Part shown: positions 36,481 through 45,492 of the stretch, in pieces
How the letters are laid out: every line of letters begins with the position of its first letter
Position numbering within the stretch: the stretch's first letter is position 1
Source: Lactobacillus panisapium
GTDB lineage: Bacteria > Bacillota > Bacilli > Lactobacillales > Lactobacillaceae
Direction: 5' to 3'
Length of the DNA: 64,000 bases
Assembly (NCBI RefSeq): GCF_019469265.1
Contig: NZ_CP048268.1
Location: forward strand, 1,877,001-1,941,000
Notes under the pieces: generated by a model
Databases searched by the model: none
The model's input: the letters and a program-made list of their open reading frames with translations, nothing else
Told to the model about the DNA's origin: nothing
Program-made: the position numbers and the translations under genes

Positions 36481-37965
36481 CTAATTTTCCGCAGCGTATT
36501 GACCTGCTAAACGACCAAAGGTCTGAGCGTGACTGCAAGTTAAACCTGGAACTCTGTCTGGATAGCTGCCCCAGAAGAAACCACCACTTGCATTACCAGC
36601 AGCATAAAGATGTGGAATCGGGTCACCATTTTTATCAATAACTTCCATTTTGGTATTGATCCGCAGACCATCAAGTGTTGCGAGAAGACGTCCACCCATA
36701 ATGACACCATAGTAAGGTGCTTTATCAACTGGGAATAGTCTGAATTTTTCTTTACCGAAGTCGGTATCAACACCGTTTGCACACATTTCGTTATAGCGTT
36801 TAACCGTGCTGACCAACTTGTCTGCTGGTAATTGCAATTTTTCAGCCAATTCTTCAAGCGTATCGGCTTTTTGGACCATACCGTCATCAATTCGACGTTG
36901 AATCTCAGCCTTATTTTCTTCAGTATTGTAAATACCTGGCCAATTGAGCCGTGAACAACCTTGAGTTCTAAATTGGTCCAAGTGATCCATTGTGTCTTCT
37001 GACCAAATTTGGGCTTCTAAGTAACCAGGTTGTTTAGCCATTGCGTTGATATCGAATTGGTAAGGAACACTTTCATTGCCAAAGCGCTCACCCTTCAGGT
37101 TGACTTTAAGCAATGGATAAGCACCCATCCAGAAATAGCCAGGACCCTTAAAGTCAATCTCATAATGATCTTCGGCCTTCGTTCCAACAGGAACGGCACC
37201 ACGATCAAAAATGATTTCTGCTGGTTCTTCATCCCTTGCTGCCCCAACTTTTAGACCAGCTAGAATACCTGAACCATCATCCCGAGGGCCATCTGAATAA
37301 ACATTCTTCTTATAGCCAAGTGGATCCCACTTCTTCATCAATTCGACATTAGCACCATAGCCACCGGTACAAATGATGACACCTTTATTTGCATGATATT
37401 CAGTCTTTGCGCCTGAATCACGGTCACTAGTAATGACACCAGTTACAGCACCACTATCATCGGTAATTAATTCTTCTAGCTTGGTATTATATTTAAGTGT
37501 TACGCCAAGTTCCTTAACCTTATCGATCATCCAATCACCATAATGAGCCCAGCCGTTTTCTGGGGTGGCAATTGCTAGTTCAGTATTAAAGGCAGTGTTA
37601 ACAATTGATTCATAGTAAGCATCTTTTTGTGGTCTTAAAACTCCGCCATTTGGCTTTAAGATATTGTCTTCAAGCCAGTTAGCTGTTTCATCAGCGTGGT
37701 TAGCCCAAGTCCATAAAAGTCGTTCATCAACATTGTCTTGGAAGAATAAAGTTAAGAAGTTCATCAACTTAGCTTTGTCTACTTTGATTCCGGCTCTTCT
37801 TTGAGCATTACTATCAAGTGCTGCAAAGAAAGAACGGTAAAGAAACTGTGAGCTTCCTTGCTTATCAATCAAGAGAACTTTAGCTCCTTTTTCAGCAGCT
37901 GCACAAGCTGCCATACCACCAGCGTTACTTGCGCCAGCGATAATAACATCATAAGTATTTTCCAT
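36481..37965 (-). CDS. FAD-binding fumarate reductase-type flavoprotein (no FMN_bind domain)
   Basis: A 494-residue FAD_binding_2 protein with IIAGASNAGGMAACAAAEKG at the N-terminus. The first Gly position differs from the usual GxGxxG (it reads GASNAG). It closes with PHLYAAGNASGGFFWG. No FMN_bind domain or tag is present, so it must receive electrons from another protein or directly from a nicotinamide or flavin. First gene of the operon 37965 to 31816. Related to the 481-residue protein but clearly divergent. Confidence 0.87.
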   Translation of the reverse strand: MENTYDVIIAGASNAGGMAACAAAEKGAKVLLIDKQGSSQFLYRSFFAALDSNAQRRAGIKVDKAKLMNFLTLFFQDNVDERLLWTWANHADETANWLEDNILKPNGGVLRPQKDAYYESIVNTAFNTELAIATPENGWAHYGDWMIDKVKELGVTLKYNTKLEELITDDSGAVTGVITSDRDSGAKTEYHANKGVIICTGGYGANVELMKKWDPLGYKKNVYSDGPRDDGSGILAGLKVGAARDEEPAEIIFDRGAVPVGTKAEDHYEIDFKGPGYFWMGAYPLLKVNLKGERFGNESVPYQFDINAMAKQPGYLEAQIWSEDTMDHLDQFRTQGCSRLNWPGIYNTEENKAEIQRRIDDGMVQKADTLEELAEKLQLPADKLVSTVKRYNEMCANGVDTDFGKEKFRLFPVDKAPYYGVIMGGRLLATLDGLRINTKMEVIDKNGDPIPHLYAAGNASGGFFWGSYPDRVPGLTCSHAQTFGRLAGQYAAEN

Positions 37966-38010
37966 TTTTTATCCCTCACTTCTTAATGCAAATCCTTTAA
38001 TCGCTTTCAT

Positions 38011-38022
38011 AATACTATTTAT
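38011..38022. promoter_or_regulatory. candidate LysR box upstream of the flavoprotein operon
   Basis: AATACTATTTAT lies 46 bases upstream of the first flavoprotein gene. The same 12 bases occur in inverse orientation at 39151-39162 upstream of the lysR gene. A shared motif at both promoters fits one regulator acting on both. Confidence 0.35.
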
Positions 38023-38103
38023 CTAGTGAATTTCTGCACCAATATTAGAATTCAAGATTACTAAATGGAATAGAGAACATTCTTGTTATGCTTTAATAAT
38101 CAA

Positions 38104-38151
38104 AAAAATGCTTGTGCAATAAGCGCTTAGGCTTACTATACAAGCATTTTT
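38104..38151 (-). terminator. terminator of the lysR gene
   Basis: A 12-bp perfect outer stem AAAAATGCTTGT / ACAAGCATTTTT with an internal loop, 22 bases after the lysR stop codon. Confidence 0.85.
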
Positions 38152-38172
38152 AAATAACTATCTATATGCGTA

Positions 38173-39081
38173 TTATTTATTATTTTTTTGGGTGTATTCC
38201 TTTACGGACATCTTGAGCGTGTCTAATACTTCATCAAGAACTGACTTATTGGAAAAAGATTCCATGTAGGCAATACCATAAGGCGAAATATCATGATAAT
38301 CAATTGGCACATAAGTAATGCCAGCAGATTGCGAGTCAGCGATAAAATTGGGTAAAATGCCGTAGCCCCACCCACCACGAACATAAATATCCATTGCCAA
38401 AAAGTCTTGGACAAACTTGATATGTTCCATACCCAAATTGTTAATTAGCGCCGTCTGAAAATTTAGCTGAACATTCAGGGAGCTATTGGGATCTAGCAAA
38501 AAAATGTTTTGATTTCTTAAATCGGCAACTGCTATCTTGTCTTTTTTAGCAAGCGGCGAATCATCAGGACACGCAACCACGACTCTACCGGTAATTAGGG
38601 GCTCAAACCTGACATCATCAACAACATCAACGTCTTCACGCGCAATTGCACAAATATCTACGTGGTGATTCAATAATTCACCAATTGAGTTATTAAGTAC
38701 AAAAACAAATTGCACGTTCAGGTTACTGCCTGACTTACGCAATTTGCGCAAGAAAATAGGTAAAATTTTTTGTTCTAAGGGCGTATCACAAACACCAATC
38801 CGCAAAAGCGTCTCGGGATTATTCTTTTGGCTTTGTAAATAAGCCACCGTATAGTCCATATCATCAACAACATTTCGGGCCACACGGTAAAAATATTTAC
38901 CGGCATTAGTCAATGAAATGCGGTGATGGGCCCGGTTAATCAGGGTAACACCGATTGTATTTTCTAAATCCTTAATGTTTTTAGAAACAGCCGATTGGGA
39001 AAAATTCAACCGCTCAGCGGCAATTGTAAAACTGGAGTTGTCAACTGCTTTAATGAAGCAACGTAATTGGGTAAAGTTCAT
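38173..39081 (-). CDS. LysR-family transcription regulator
   Basis: A 302-residue regulator with an N-terminal winged helix (1-60; AERLNFSQSAVSKNIKDLENTIG) and a substrate-binding domain (about 88-295). It lies between the two flavoprotein units on the same strand and has its own terminator. LysR proteins often control neighbouring oxidoreductase and transport genes in answer to the substrate; hydroxycinnamate reductase operons in lactobacilli are controlled in this way. Its ligand is unknown. Confidence 0.92.
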   Translation of the reverse strand: MNFTQLRCFIKAVDNSSFTIAAERLNFSQSAVSKNIKDLENTIGVTLINRAHHRISLTNAGKYFYRVARNVVDDMDYTVAYLQSQKNNPETLLRIGVCDTPLEQKILPIFLRKLRKSGSNLNVQFVFVLNNSIGELLNHHVDICAIAREDVDVVDDVRFEPLITGRVVVACPDDSPLAKKDKIAVADLRNQNIFLLDPNSSLNVQLNFQTALINNLGMEHIKFVQDFLAMDIYVRGGWGYGILPNFIADSQSAGITYVPIDYHDISPYGIAYMESFSNKSVLDEVLDTLKMSVKEYTQKNNK

Positions 39082-39150
39082 TTTCTTATCCTATTCAATT
39101 ATCCTCTGTTTTTTTAACTTATCTACCCAAATTATACTACTGATACATAT

Positions 39151-39162
39151 ATAAATAGTATT
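39151..39162. promoter_or_regulatory. candidate LysR box upstream of lysR
   Basis: The inverse of the 12-base motif at 38011. It lies in a wider imperfect inverted repeat (ATACTA at 39134-39139 and TAGTAT at 39156-39161) 70 bases upstream of lysR. Confidence 0.35.
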
Positions 39163-39185
39163 TTTTCCTAAAAACAATTGGGCAC

Positions 39186-39220
39186 AAAAAAAGGAACTAG
39201 TTCGCGCTAATTCCTTTTTT
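39186..39220 (-). terminator. terminator of the 601-residue flavoprotein gene
   Basis: Stem AAAAAAAGGAACTAG / CTAATTCCTTTTTT with one mismatch and a TTCGCG loop, just after the stop codon. Confidence 0.85.
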
Positions 39221-39225
39221 GTTAT

Positions 39226-41031
39226 TTATTGATCAATCTTATCTAAGGCATCGTTAACCGCAGCTTTTAATCCGCGACAGGTGCTCGATGCGCCCGAGAC
39301 GGCATCGACATCAACCTTGTTTTCCTTAACCATTTCGGCTGGCATGGTTTTAATCGCCTTTAGACCATAATCTTCTGATTCGGCCTGCTTGAGAACCTCA
39401 ATGTTTTGTAAATTCTTTTGCTTATCGGCAGTGACCCGAACAACGATTTCGCCACCCATGCCGCCATTGGACCTACCAATGTATTGATCCTTGCCAGTTG
39501 GATAGTCTTCATGCTCAAGGTCTGAATTCAAGTGGACATCGTGTGCTGATGCACCACTAGCAGCATCAACCGTCACATCATCTTTAGCTTTGGCTGCATT
39601 TTCACCGGCAATTTTACCCCAAATCAAACATTCGGCTAAGTTGTTACCACCTTGATACTGGTTAGCACAAATACCGCCAAATTCACCGGCAGAATATAGG
39701 TGCGGAATGGCCTTGCCCTTAGTATCGAGAACTTCGGCTTCCTTATTTCTTCTCGCACCACCTTGCGTGTTTAGCATTGTCTGTTCCATGCGCACGGCAT
39801 AAAGCGGACCTGCAGTAAATGCCCGCAAAGTCTTTGGGTCACGGCGAAATTCAGGATCATTGCCTGCTTGGCATGCCTGGTTAAAGCGAGCAAGTGTATC
39901 TTCCAAGGTGGCTTTTGCAACACCAATCTTTTCTGCTAGCTCGCCAATCGTTGCGGCCTCAATAACATTATCTGTATACGGCTGATAGTTGCCAATAATT
40001 GGATCTTGGTCTAATTCAGCTTTTTTAGCTTTATCAAAAATCAAATAAGGGTGTTCTTGGTTGAGCGGCACTTTCCACTGACCATGGTTCTTAATGTGAC
40101 CGTGACGATTCTCTTCCGCTTCGTTAAAGTATCTGGTACCGTCATCACCCACAACAAACGAACTGCCATGAGCAACTACTTCATTTTGCTTACCCAGCAT
40201 TAGGCGGCCACGCTCACCTTTTGGTACGGCAAATGCCATCCCGTGCAGCAAACCTAATGATTCATAGTTGTATAAATGCCAGAAATCAGCGCCAACTTGC
40301 TGAGCCATCTTGATGCCATCCCCCTTATTGTACAAGGTGCCAAGAGGGGCTAGTTTTTTAGCGCCAATAAAATCTTCAATCATTGTTTGGTTATTTTCAA
40401 AGCCGCCGGTACACATTACCACACCGGTCTTGGCTTGCACTTTAAGCAGCTGATGCTTGCGCTCAATCAAGACGCCTTCAATCTTGCGACTGACTGGATC
40501 CTGAATTAATTCCTTAGCCGGGGTCTCATACATCACATCAATTTGATCTTGGCGCTTAACGACCTCTTCTTTTAAAATTTTCCAAAGTGCAGCGTCAAAC
40601 CATGACTCACGTACGGTAGTAAAATCATATGAAGTCGAACCTGGAAATTCTGGGAATTCCTCAAACGCATAGCGGGCTTCAGGGGCATAATTTTTAGCGC
40701 TGCAAGGTTTTACGCCTAAATATTTAGTAACATAATTAGGAATATCCACCATTCCTGCAACATAGGTATCGATCATCTCTTCATCAAGTGACATCGGTGC
40801 CGTCAGACTCTGATAATATTTTTTTAATTCATTAAAATCATTACCCGTACCAATTAACTGGGCCGAATAACGGGTATTGCCACCTTCATGACCTTCAGGT
40901 GCAACATCGACAAGCAGTACTTTTGCACCATTATCAGCGGCAAAGCGTGCAGCTGTTGCTCCAGCACCGCCAAAACCTAGTACAACAACATCATAATTGG
41001 CATCCCACTTGATGTCTTTTTGATAAATCAT
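39226..41031 (-). CDS. flavoprotein reductase, FAD domain followed by C-terminal FMN_bind domain, with an extra flavinylation-like site
   Basis: A 601-residue cytosolic protein. The FAD fold begins VVVLGFGGAGATAARFAADNG and closes IPHLYSAGEFGGICANQYQGG (about 455-475). A C-terminal FMN_bind domain (about 520-601) holds DAVSGASSTC at 576-585. A further site, DAASGAS at 489-495, lies in the linker between the two domains, outside any domain. If both are modified, the protein would carry two covalent FMN and one FAD. Domain order is reversed compared with the 621-residue protein. Single gene, next to lysR, with its own terminator. Substrate unknown; C=C reductase by family. Confidence 0.9.
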   Translation of the reverse strand: MIYQKDIKWDANYDVVVLGFGGAGATAARFAADNGAKVLLVDVAPEGHEGGNTRYSAQLIGTGNDFNELKKYYQSLTAPMSLDEEMIDTYVAGMVDIPNYVTKYLGVKPCSAKNYAPEARYAFEEFPEFPGSTSYDFTTVRESWFDAALWKILKEEVVKRQDQIDVMYETPAKELIQDPVSRKIEGVLIERKHQLLKVQAKTGVVMCTGGFENNQTMIEDFIGAKKLAPLGTLYNKGDGIKMAQQVGADFWHLYNYESLGLLHGMAFAVPKGERGRLMLGKQNEVVAHGSSFVVGDDGTRYFNEAEENRHGHIKNHGQWKVPLNQEHPYLIFDKAKKAELDQDPIIGNYQPYTDNVIEAATIGELAEKIGVAKATLEDTLARFNQACQAGNDPEFRRDPKTLRAFTAGPLYAVRMEQTMLNTQGGARRNKEAEVLDTKGKAIPHLYSAGEFGGICANQYQGGNNLAECLIWGKIAGENAAKAKDDVTVDAASGASAHDVHLNSDLEHEDYPTGKDQYIGRSNGGMGGEIVVRVTADKQKNLQNIEVLKQAESEDYGLKAIKTMPAEMVKENKVDVDAVSGASSTCRGLKAAVNDALDKIDQ

Positions 41032-41121
41032 GATTGATTCCTTCTTTACTATGTAATCACTTTCATTAAATTAATAAGTTAATTTTATCACAAATATCTT
41101 TTTAGCAACCTTACTATTTAA

Positions 41122-41152
41122 AAAATCGTCCGTTTTTTAAACGAACGATTTT
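41122..41152 (-). terminator. terminator of the adhesin gene
   Basis: Stem AAAATCGTCCGTTT / AAACGAACGATTTT with one mismatch between the adhesin stop codon and the flavoprotein start. Confidence 0.75.
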
Positions 41153-41189
41153 ACTCAATTAAATATTAAAACTAGGAGATCATTACTTG

Positions 41190-43745
41190 TTAGAAGTTGG
41201 CCTTTTTAACAAGTCTATTTTTGCCAATAAGATAGAATAATTTGCCATGTCTCTTAACAGCTGCTCCGTAAGTTCGACAAGCTTGATGACGCTTTAAAAG
41301 TTTGATTTTTTTACCAGCTTGATTAAACACATAAGCATTATGACGTAATTTACGCACAACGCCATCAATATTAGTAGCCCTCACATATTCATTATTAGCC
41401 AGCACATAATACTTACGGTTATTAATAAGCTTCGTTCCATAGGTATTAATCACTGTACCTTGTCCCAGCCATCCAGCTATTCTTTTTTCTTTTTCATTAT
41501 AAATATATGAATTATGCATAACCGCCTTGCTAACAGGAAGTTTGATTTTGGCATCATTTGAGTCACTGCTATTGTCTTTGCCAGTGGTTGTGCTTGGAGC
41601 CGCAATGATCACTGTTCCGCCGCCTTGACCCCCAGCAGTACTATTGGCACTGGCATCTTTGGCGTAAACATAAACTACGTCTTGCTTTTGATTCGTAAAA
41701 GTACCTGAGGCATTAGCCGGTGTAGTCTTGAGCTGGTAACCATTAATGACCAACGGATAACTCTGATACTGCGTTCCGATAATGCCACCCAAAATGACAT
41801 CTGTGGCAACTGGCTTGCCCTTCTCATCTTGATAGTGGACCGTTACGTTAGCAACTGACAGCGGGTTTCTAGTATAGACGTAAATAAGAGTTTGTTCTTT
41901 ATTAGTAAATTGACCCGTGGAATTTTCTGGTGCAGTTTTTAAACTATAACCTTCAATTGGAATTGCGGTACTGCTATAGGAATCATTAATATAACCCGTT
42001 AAGACAATATCGGAGTGAATTGAGTGACCAGCTTCATCTTGATAGCGCACAATCACATTGCCTGCTTTGACCGGATCTTTGGTATAAATATAAATCACTG
42101 TTTGCTCATGATCGGTAAATATCCCGGTAGCATTTTCTGGCGTTGTTTTAAGCGTATAACCATCAATTTTAACAGCTACACTAGTATATGTTGTGCCACC
42201 TTCACCTGTCAGGACTACGTCTTGGGCAATTTGTTTTCCTTGGACATCCTGATATTTAACGGTAACCGGTTTAGCGGTAGAGAGATAAATATAGTCAACA
42301 TTGATATCATCGCCATTATAAGTTCCCTCACTGTTTTCTGGTATATTTGTTTCATCTAATTGATAATAAGGAATGTCTTTGGCCTTAGTACTGTAATTTG
42401 TCCCTACACGACCGTATATTGTGTCTGCTGGTGAAATTTCTTTGCCTGCTTGGTTATGATAGGTAATTTTTAAAGTGGCAAAACGGACATAAGTATCTGC
42501 ATCCTTAGTACCATCATAATTATCCTGTAAATCTTGCGATGACCAACTCTTATTTCCTTGTGGCAGATCTATTGTCCCATTTTCGCCGACATTGCGCCAA
42601 GTACCTGGCAATTCAATATTCGCAGTTACAAGATAATTTTTGTGACCTAGCTTTAGCGTAACTAAGTTGCTTAAGCCAGCCAGCATATTTGCCCGATATC
42701 TGCCTTGAGCGTTCATAACCTTACTCATATCAAAATTGCTGATGTCCAAATCTGTTAAACTATAGCAGCTAACAAATACCCCAGAAAAGTCTTGAACGTT
42801 TGAAGTATTAAAATTATTCACATTAATTGTTTTCAATTTTTGACAATAACCAAACATATTAGCCATTGTCATTACCTGGGCAGTATTAAAATGGCTTACG
42901 TCAAGTTGGGTTAAACTGTTATCTTGTGAAAACATCATCGACATATCCCTAACTTGGGCGGTATCAAAATGACTCAAGTCTAAACTGGTTAAAGATGAAC
43001 AGGAATCAAACATTGAAGACATCGTGATTACTTGAGCAGTATTAAAATGACTTAAGTCTAAACTAGTTAAAGCTCGACAATTTTTAAACATTGAAGACAT
43101 ATCACTTACATTAGAAGTATCTATATTGCCAAAAGTAATATTAGTTAGCGACTTACAATTTTCAAACAGCGAAGCCATTGATTTCAGCTGAGAAGTATCT
43201 AAATTGCTTAAATCGATACTAGTTGCATTAGTAAAGAAGTTAAATAGGTTCGTAGTATCACCGCTTACCTTCAAGGGAGCGGCTATTTTAATTGTTTTAG
43301 TGTTGCTAGAAACAAGGCTAGAAAGATATTCATTTGGATCATAAACAAGTTTGGCTTCTCCACCAAGAATGGTGGCCGTTTTACTATTGTCATCATATTG
43401 CCAGGAAAGACCATGCCATTTAAAACTAGTAGCAAATGGTTGCGCACTATCTTGCGGCTTAATCTCGCTATCGTCAGTACTTAAAGGCTGTTTAGCTTCA
43501 TTAGCGGTAGTACTTTTGTCCTTTACGGCCGTATTTTCGCCCGCAGTCACCGGGACCAGCTTAGCTTTTTTCTGTTTTTGCACTTTATCTTTAGACTGTT
43601 TTTGCACTATTACTTTAGGTGAATTTACAGCAGCGTCTACTTTTTCCGGAATAGCAGCAAATAAGCAGAACAAAGCTAGACTTAATAAAATTATTCCTAA
43701 GGATGGCGCCTTTTTCCAATCTACAACTTTATCTTTATTATTCAT
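41190..43745 (-). CDS. BspA-repeat / MucBP / SLAP surface adhesin
   Basis: The ATG at 43745 is chosen because an AGGAAG site lies 7 bases upstream. The 851-residue secreted protein has a signal peptide (to about 45) and a Lys/Gln-rich low-complexity region. BspA-type (DUF285) leucine-rich repeats follow, about residues 150-360, with DLSHFNTAQVxxMSSMFDSC-like units. Then come four MucBP-like repeats (about 430-700; VTVKYQDVQGKQI, VTVHYQDEKGKPV) and two C-terminal SLAP domains. MucBP repeats bind mucus or glycans, BspA repeats bind host proteins, and SLAP ties the protein to the wall without sortase. There is no LPXTG motif. Single gene. Confidence 0.93.
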   Translation of the reverse strand: MNNKDKVVDWKKAPSLGIILLSLALFCLFAAIPEKVDAAVNSPKVIVQKQSKDKVQKQKKAKLVPVTAGENTAVKDKSTTANEAKQPLSTDDSEIKPQDSAQPFATSFKWHGLSWQYDDNSKTATILGGEAKLVYDPNEYLSSLVSSNTKTIKIAAPLKVSGDTTNLFNFFTNATSIDLSNLDTSQLKSMASLFENCKSLTNITFGNIDTSNVSDMSSMFKNCRALTSLDLSHFNTAQVITMSSMFDSCSSLTSLDLSHFDTAQVRDMSMMFSQDNSLTQLDVSHFNTAQVMTMANMFGYCQKLKTINVNNFNTSNVQDFSGVFVSCYSLTDLDISNFDMSKVMNAQGRYRANMLAGLSNLVTLKLGHKNYLVTANIELPGTWRNVGENGTIDLPQGNKSWSSQDLQDNYDGTKDADTYVRFATLKITYHNQAGKEISPADTIYGRVGTNYSTKAKDIPYYQLDETNIPENSEGTYNGDDINVDYIYLSTAKPVTVKYQDVQGKQIAQDVVLTGEGGTTYTSVAVKIDGYTLKTTPENATGIFTDHEQTVIYIYTKDPVKAGNVIVRYQDEAGHSIHSDIVLTGYINDSYSSTAIPIEGYSLKTAPENSTGQFTNKEQTLIYVYTRNPLSVANVTVHYQDEKGKPVATDVILGGIIGTQYQSYPLVINGYQLKTTPANASGTFTNQKQDVVYVYAKDASANSTAGGQGGGTVIIAAPSTTTGKDNSSDSNDAKIKLPVSKAVMHNSYIYNEKEKRIAGWLGQGTVINTYGTKLINNRKYYVLANNEYVRATNIDGVVRKLRHNAYVFNQAGKKIKLLKRHQACRTYGAAVKRHGKLFYLIGKNRLVKKANF

Positions 43746-43902
43746 TTTCGGGCTTCCTATATACACGAATAGTATTTTATTAATAGTAATATATTAACTT
43801 CAATTTCATTTTAGCATGTGCGGAATTTATTTGATTAAATATGCACTAATCATCTTGGTTATCAACTATTTTTATTGTAATTAATTGATTTTATCCACAA
43901 AA

Positions 43903-43940
43903 AATGCACTGCTTGAATCAATAAAACCAAGCAATGCATT
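43903..43940 (-). terminator. terminator of the merR-cupin-CMD operon
   Basis: Stem AATGCACTGCTTG / CAAGCAATGCATT with one unpaired step and a 12-base loop; T-rich on the minus strand. Confidence 0.7.
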
Positions 43941-43977
43941 AAAAAGTAGCTATTCTAGTTATGAATAATCGTGTTTT

Positions 43978-44295
43978 TTATTCGCCGTAAATGTCTTTAG
44001 CCAAATCAAAAGCTGACCAGGCCTTAGGCCAACCACAATAAAAGGCCAAGTGGGTAATTAATTCAACCATTTCTTCTTTGGTTACCCCATTAGTTTTTGC
44101 CATTGACATATGTGCCTTTAACTGGGGATACAAACCCTGAGCCATTAAGGCAGCACACGTAATCAAACTGCGGTCACGAGCCGACATTTGCTCCTCGCGT
44201 GACCAAACTTCGCCAAATAATACGTCATCATTTAATTCCGCAAATTTAGGAGCAAATTTACCTAAATTGTCACGACCTGCTGTTTGCTTTTTCAT
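43978..44295 (-). CDS. carboxymuconolactone decarboxylase family protein
   Basis: A 105-residue protein with the CMD core (RSLITCAALMAQGLYPQLKAHMSMAKTNG and ELITHLAFYCGWPKAWSAF). The AhpD-type redox CxxC/CxxxH pair is absent, so a peroxidase role is unlikely and it groups with the gamma-CMD type. It starts four bases after the cupin gene. Such CMD and cupin pairs under MerR control are common in lactobacilli and are thought to deal with reactive carbonyl or quinone-like compounds; the exact substrate is unknown. Confidence 0.88.
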   Translation of the reverse strand: MKKQTAGRDNLGKFAPKFAELNDDVLFGEVWSREEQMSARDRSLITCAALMAQGLYPQLKAHMSMAKTNGVTKEEMVELITHLAFYCGWPKAWSAFDLAKDIYGE

Positions 44296-44298
44296 TTT

Positions 44299-44712
44299 TT
44301 AATCCTCCAATTGTTCATAATCTTCATCTGTCACTGGTTCAAGCCATTCTGGTGTTCCCGCAGTTATTGCCAAGTGTGCAAACCAACTATTCTTGGTTGC
44401 ACCATGCCAATGCTTAACACCATCATGAACAACCACAACATCTCCCGGATGCAATTTGCGGGCCGGCTGGCCTTCTTCTTGATACCAGCCTTCACCGGCC
44501 GTAGCTAACAAAATTTGAAAACCGTTATTGTGCTTGTGCCAGTTATTGCGACACCCTGGTTCAAAGCTGACATTAGCTACACCAACATTAAGGTCTGGAT
44601 CATTCACCAAATTTTGCAAATAGCTTTGACCAATGAAGTATTTTTGAAAGGCTTCATTCTTGTCGCCCAGTGCAAAAAGACCATTTTTAACTTCTTGCTC
44701 ATGATTATCCAT
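44299..44712 (-). CDS. small cupin-domain protein
   Basis: A 137-residue single-domain cupin. Metal-binding motif 1 reads NNWHKHNNGFQILLATAGEGWYQEEG and motif 2 HPGDVVVVHDGVKHWHGA, so the His ligands are intact. It overlaps the merR gene by 8 bases and is followed at once by the CMD gene. Likely an isomerase, dioxygenase or detoxifying enzyme acting together with the CMD protein; not determined by sequence. Confidence 0.88.
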   Translation of the reverse strand: MDNHEQEVKNGLFALGDKNEAFQKYFIGQSYLQNLVNDPDLNVGVANVSFEPGCRNNWHKHNNGFQILLATAGEGWYQEEGQPARKLHPGDVVVVHDGVKHWHGATKNSWFAHLAITAGTPEWLEPVTDEDYEQLED

Positions 44713-45154
44713 TTTGATTCTTCTCCTTTATTTTTGCTAAATATGCCGCAAAGGTTTCACTTGCGGCAATCTGATGACTTTGCTTGCCCTCGTACCAAGC
44801 AATTTTATGCTTTAATACCTTTAAATTATTTTGTAGTTCATTAACCTGCTGTTCGGCGTTCTGCTGGACTCTTTTTAATAGAGCTAAACGTTCCGGAATT
44901 GTTTGATCTCCCTGAGCGCGCAGCGCAATGTATTGTTTTAATTCACTAATTGTCATGCCCGTACCTTTGAGGTGCAACAAAAAAAGCAGCCAATCCCGAT
45001 CAGCCTCGGTATAAAAGCGTTGTCCTTGGCAGTCACGCTGCGGTACCAGCAGGCCCTCACTTTCATAATACCGAAGGGTGGCGGAAGAAAGACCTACCAT
45101 TTTACTAAATTCACCGATGTGGTACTTTTTTTCATTAGTCATTAATTCATCCAT
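44705..45154 (-). CDS. MerR-family regulator
   Basis: A 149-residue regulator with N-terminal MerR HTH (YHIGEFSKMVGLSSATLRYYESEGLL, about 10-35), wing, and a long dimer coiled coil (about 80-125; LKRVQQNAEQQVNELQNNLKVLKH). No conserved C-terminal Cys pair, so it senses an organic compound or stress rather than a metal. It is first in the operon with cupin and CMD genes. A promoter with the 19-base MerR-type spacer lies upstream. Confidence 0.92.
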   Translation of the reverse strand: MDELMTNEKKYHIGEFSKMVGLSSATLRYYESEGLLVPQRDCQGQRFYTEADRDWLLFLLHLKGTGMTISELKQYIALRAQGDQTIPERLALLKRVQQNAEQQVNELQNNLKVLKHKIAWYEGKQSHQIAASETFAAYLAKIKEKNQNG

Positions 45155-45378
45155 CTTTGGTTAACCATTTGTTAATTACTTCAATACTAAATTTATTCAG
45201 GTCGAAGACATTTACATAGAAAATACTAACGCCAAGCAGATATTGCTGTTTGCCAGCTACACTGAAATAGCGGCCTTTCTCACAACTGCTATTGACAGTG
45301 CACGCAGTTAAAACAAAATAGCCATGCAAGCGAGTTAAAAATGATTATTTTTCAATCATTTTTTAGCTCTTAATAATT

Positions 45379-45409
45379 ACAATAAGCCTTAAAGTGCACT
45401 TTAAGTCAA
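45379..45409 (-). promoter_or_regulatory. MerR-type promoter and operator with 19-bp spacer
   Basis: On the minus strand TTGACT (rc of 45404-45409), a 19-base spacer and TATTGT (rc of 45379-45384). The spacer holds an 18-bp perfect palindrome CTTAAAGTG / CACTTTAAG (45388-45405). A 19-bp spacer with a central palindrome is the hallmark of promoters that MerR proteins activate by DNA untwisting. The start codon is about 215 bases downstream, so the leader is long. The rest of the 45155-45492 gap holds the TetR promoter and no convincing gene. Confidence 0.6.
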
Positions 45410-45458
45410 GCGTTTTCTTAGCAAATTGTAACTTGCACAAAAGAGAAAACATTTGTAA

Positions 45459-45475
45459 AATGACCGGTGGTCATT
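45459..45475 (+). promoter_or_regulatory. TetR operator overlapping the tetR-lepA paralogue promoter
   Basis: A perfect inverted repeat AATGACC-GGT-GGTCATT, 17 bases upstream of the tetR start. It overlaps the end of a -10-like TGTAAAAT; a TTGCAC -35 lies at 45433-45438. This is the layout of an autoregulated TetR gene. Confidence 0.6.
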
Positions 45476-45492
45476 ATTGAAAAAAGGAGAAT

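Noticed and set aside
45147..45329. 60-codon minus-strand ORF upstream of merR
   Set aside because: It starts at TTG without a ribosome site and shows no recognisable pattern; it may only be the long leader of the merR transcript.
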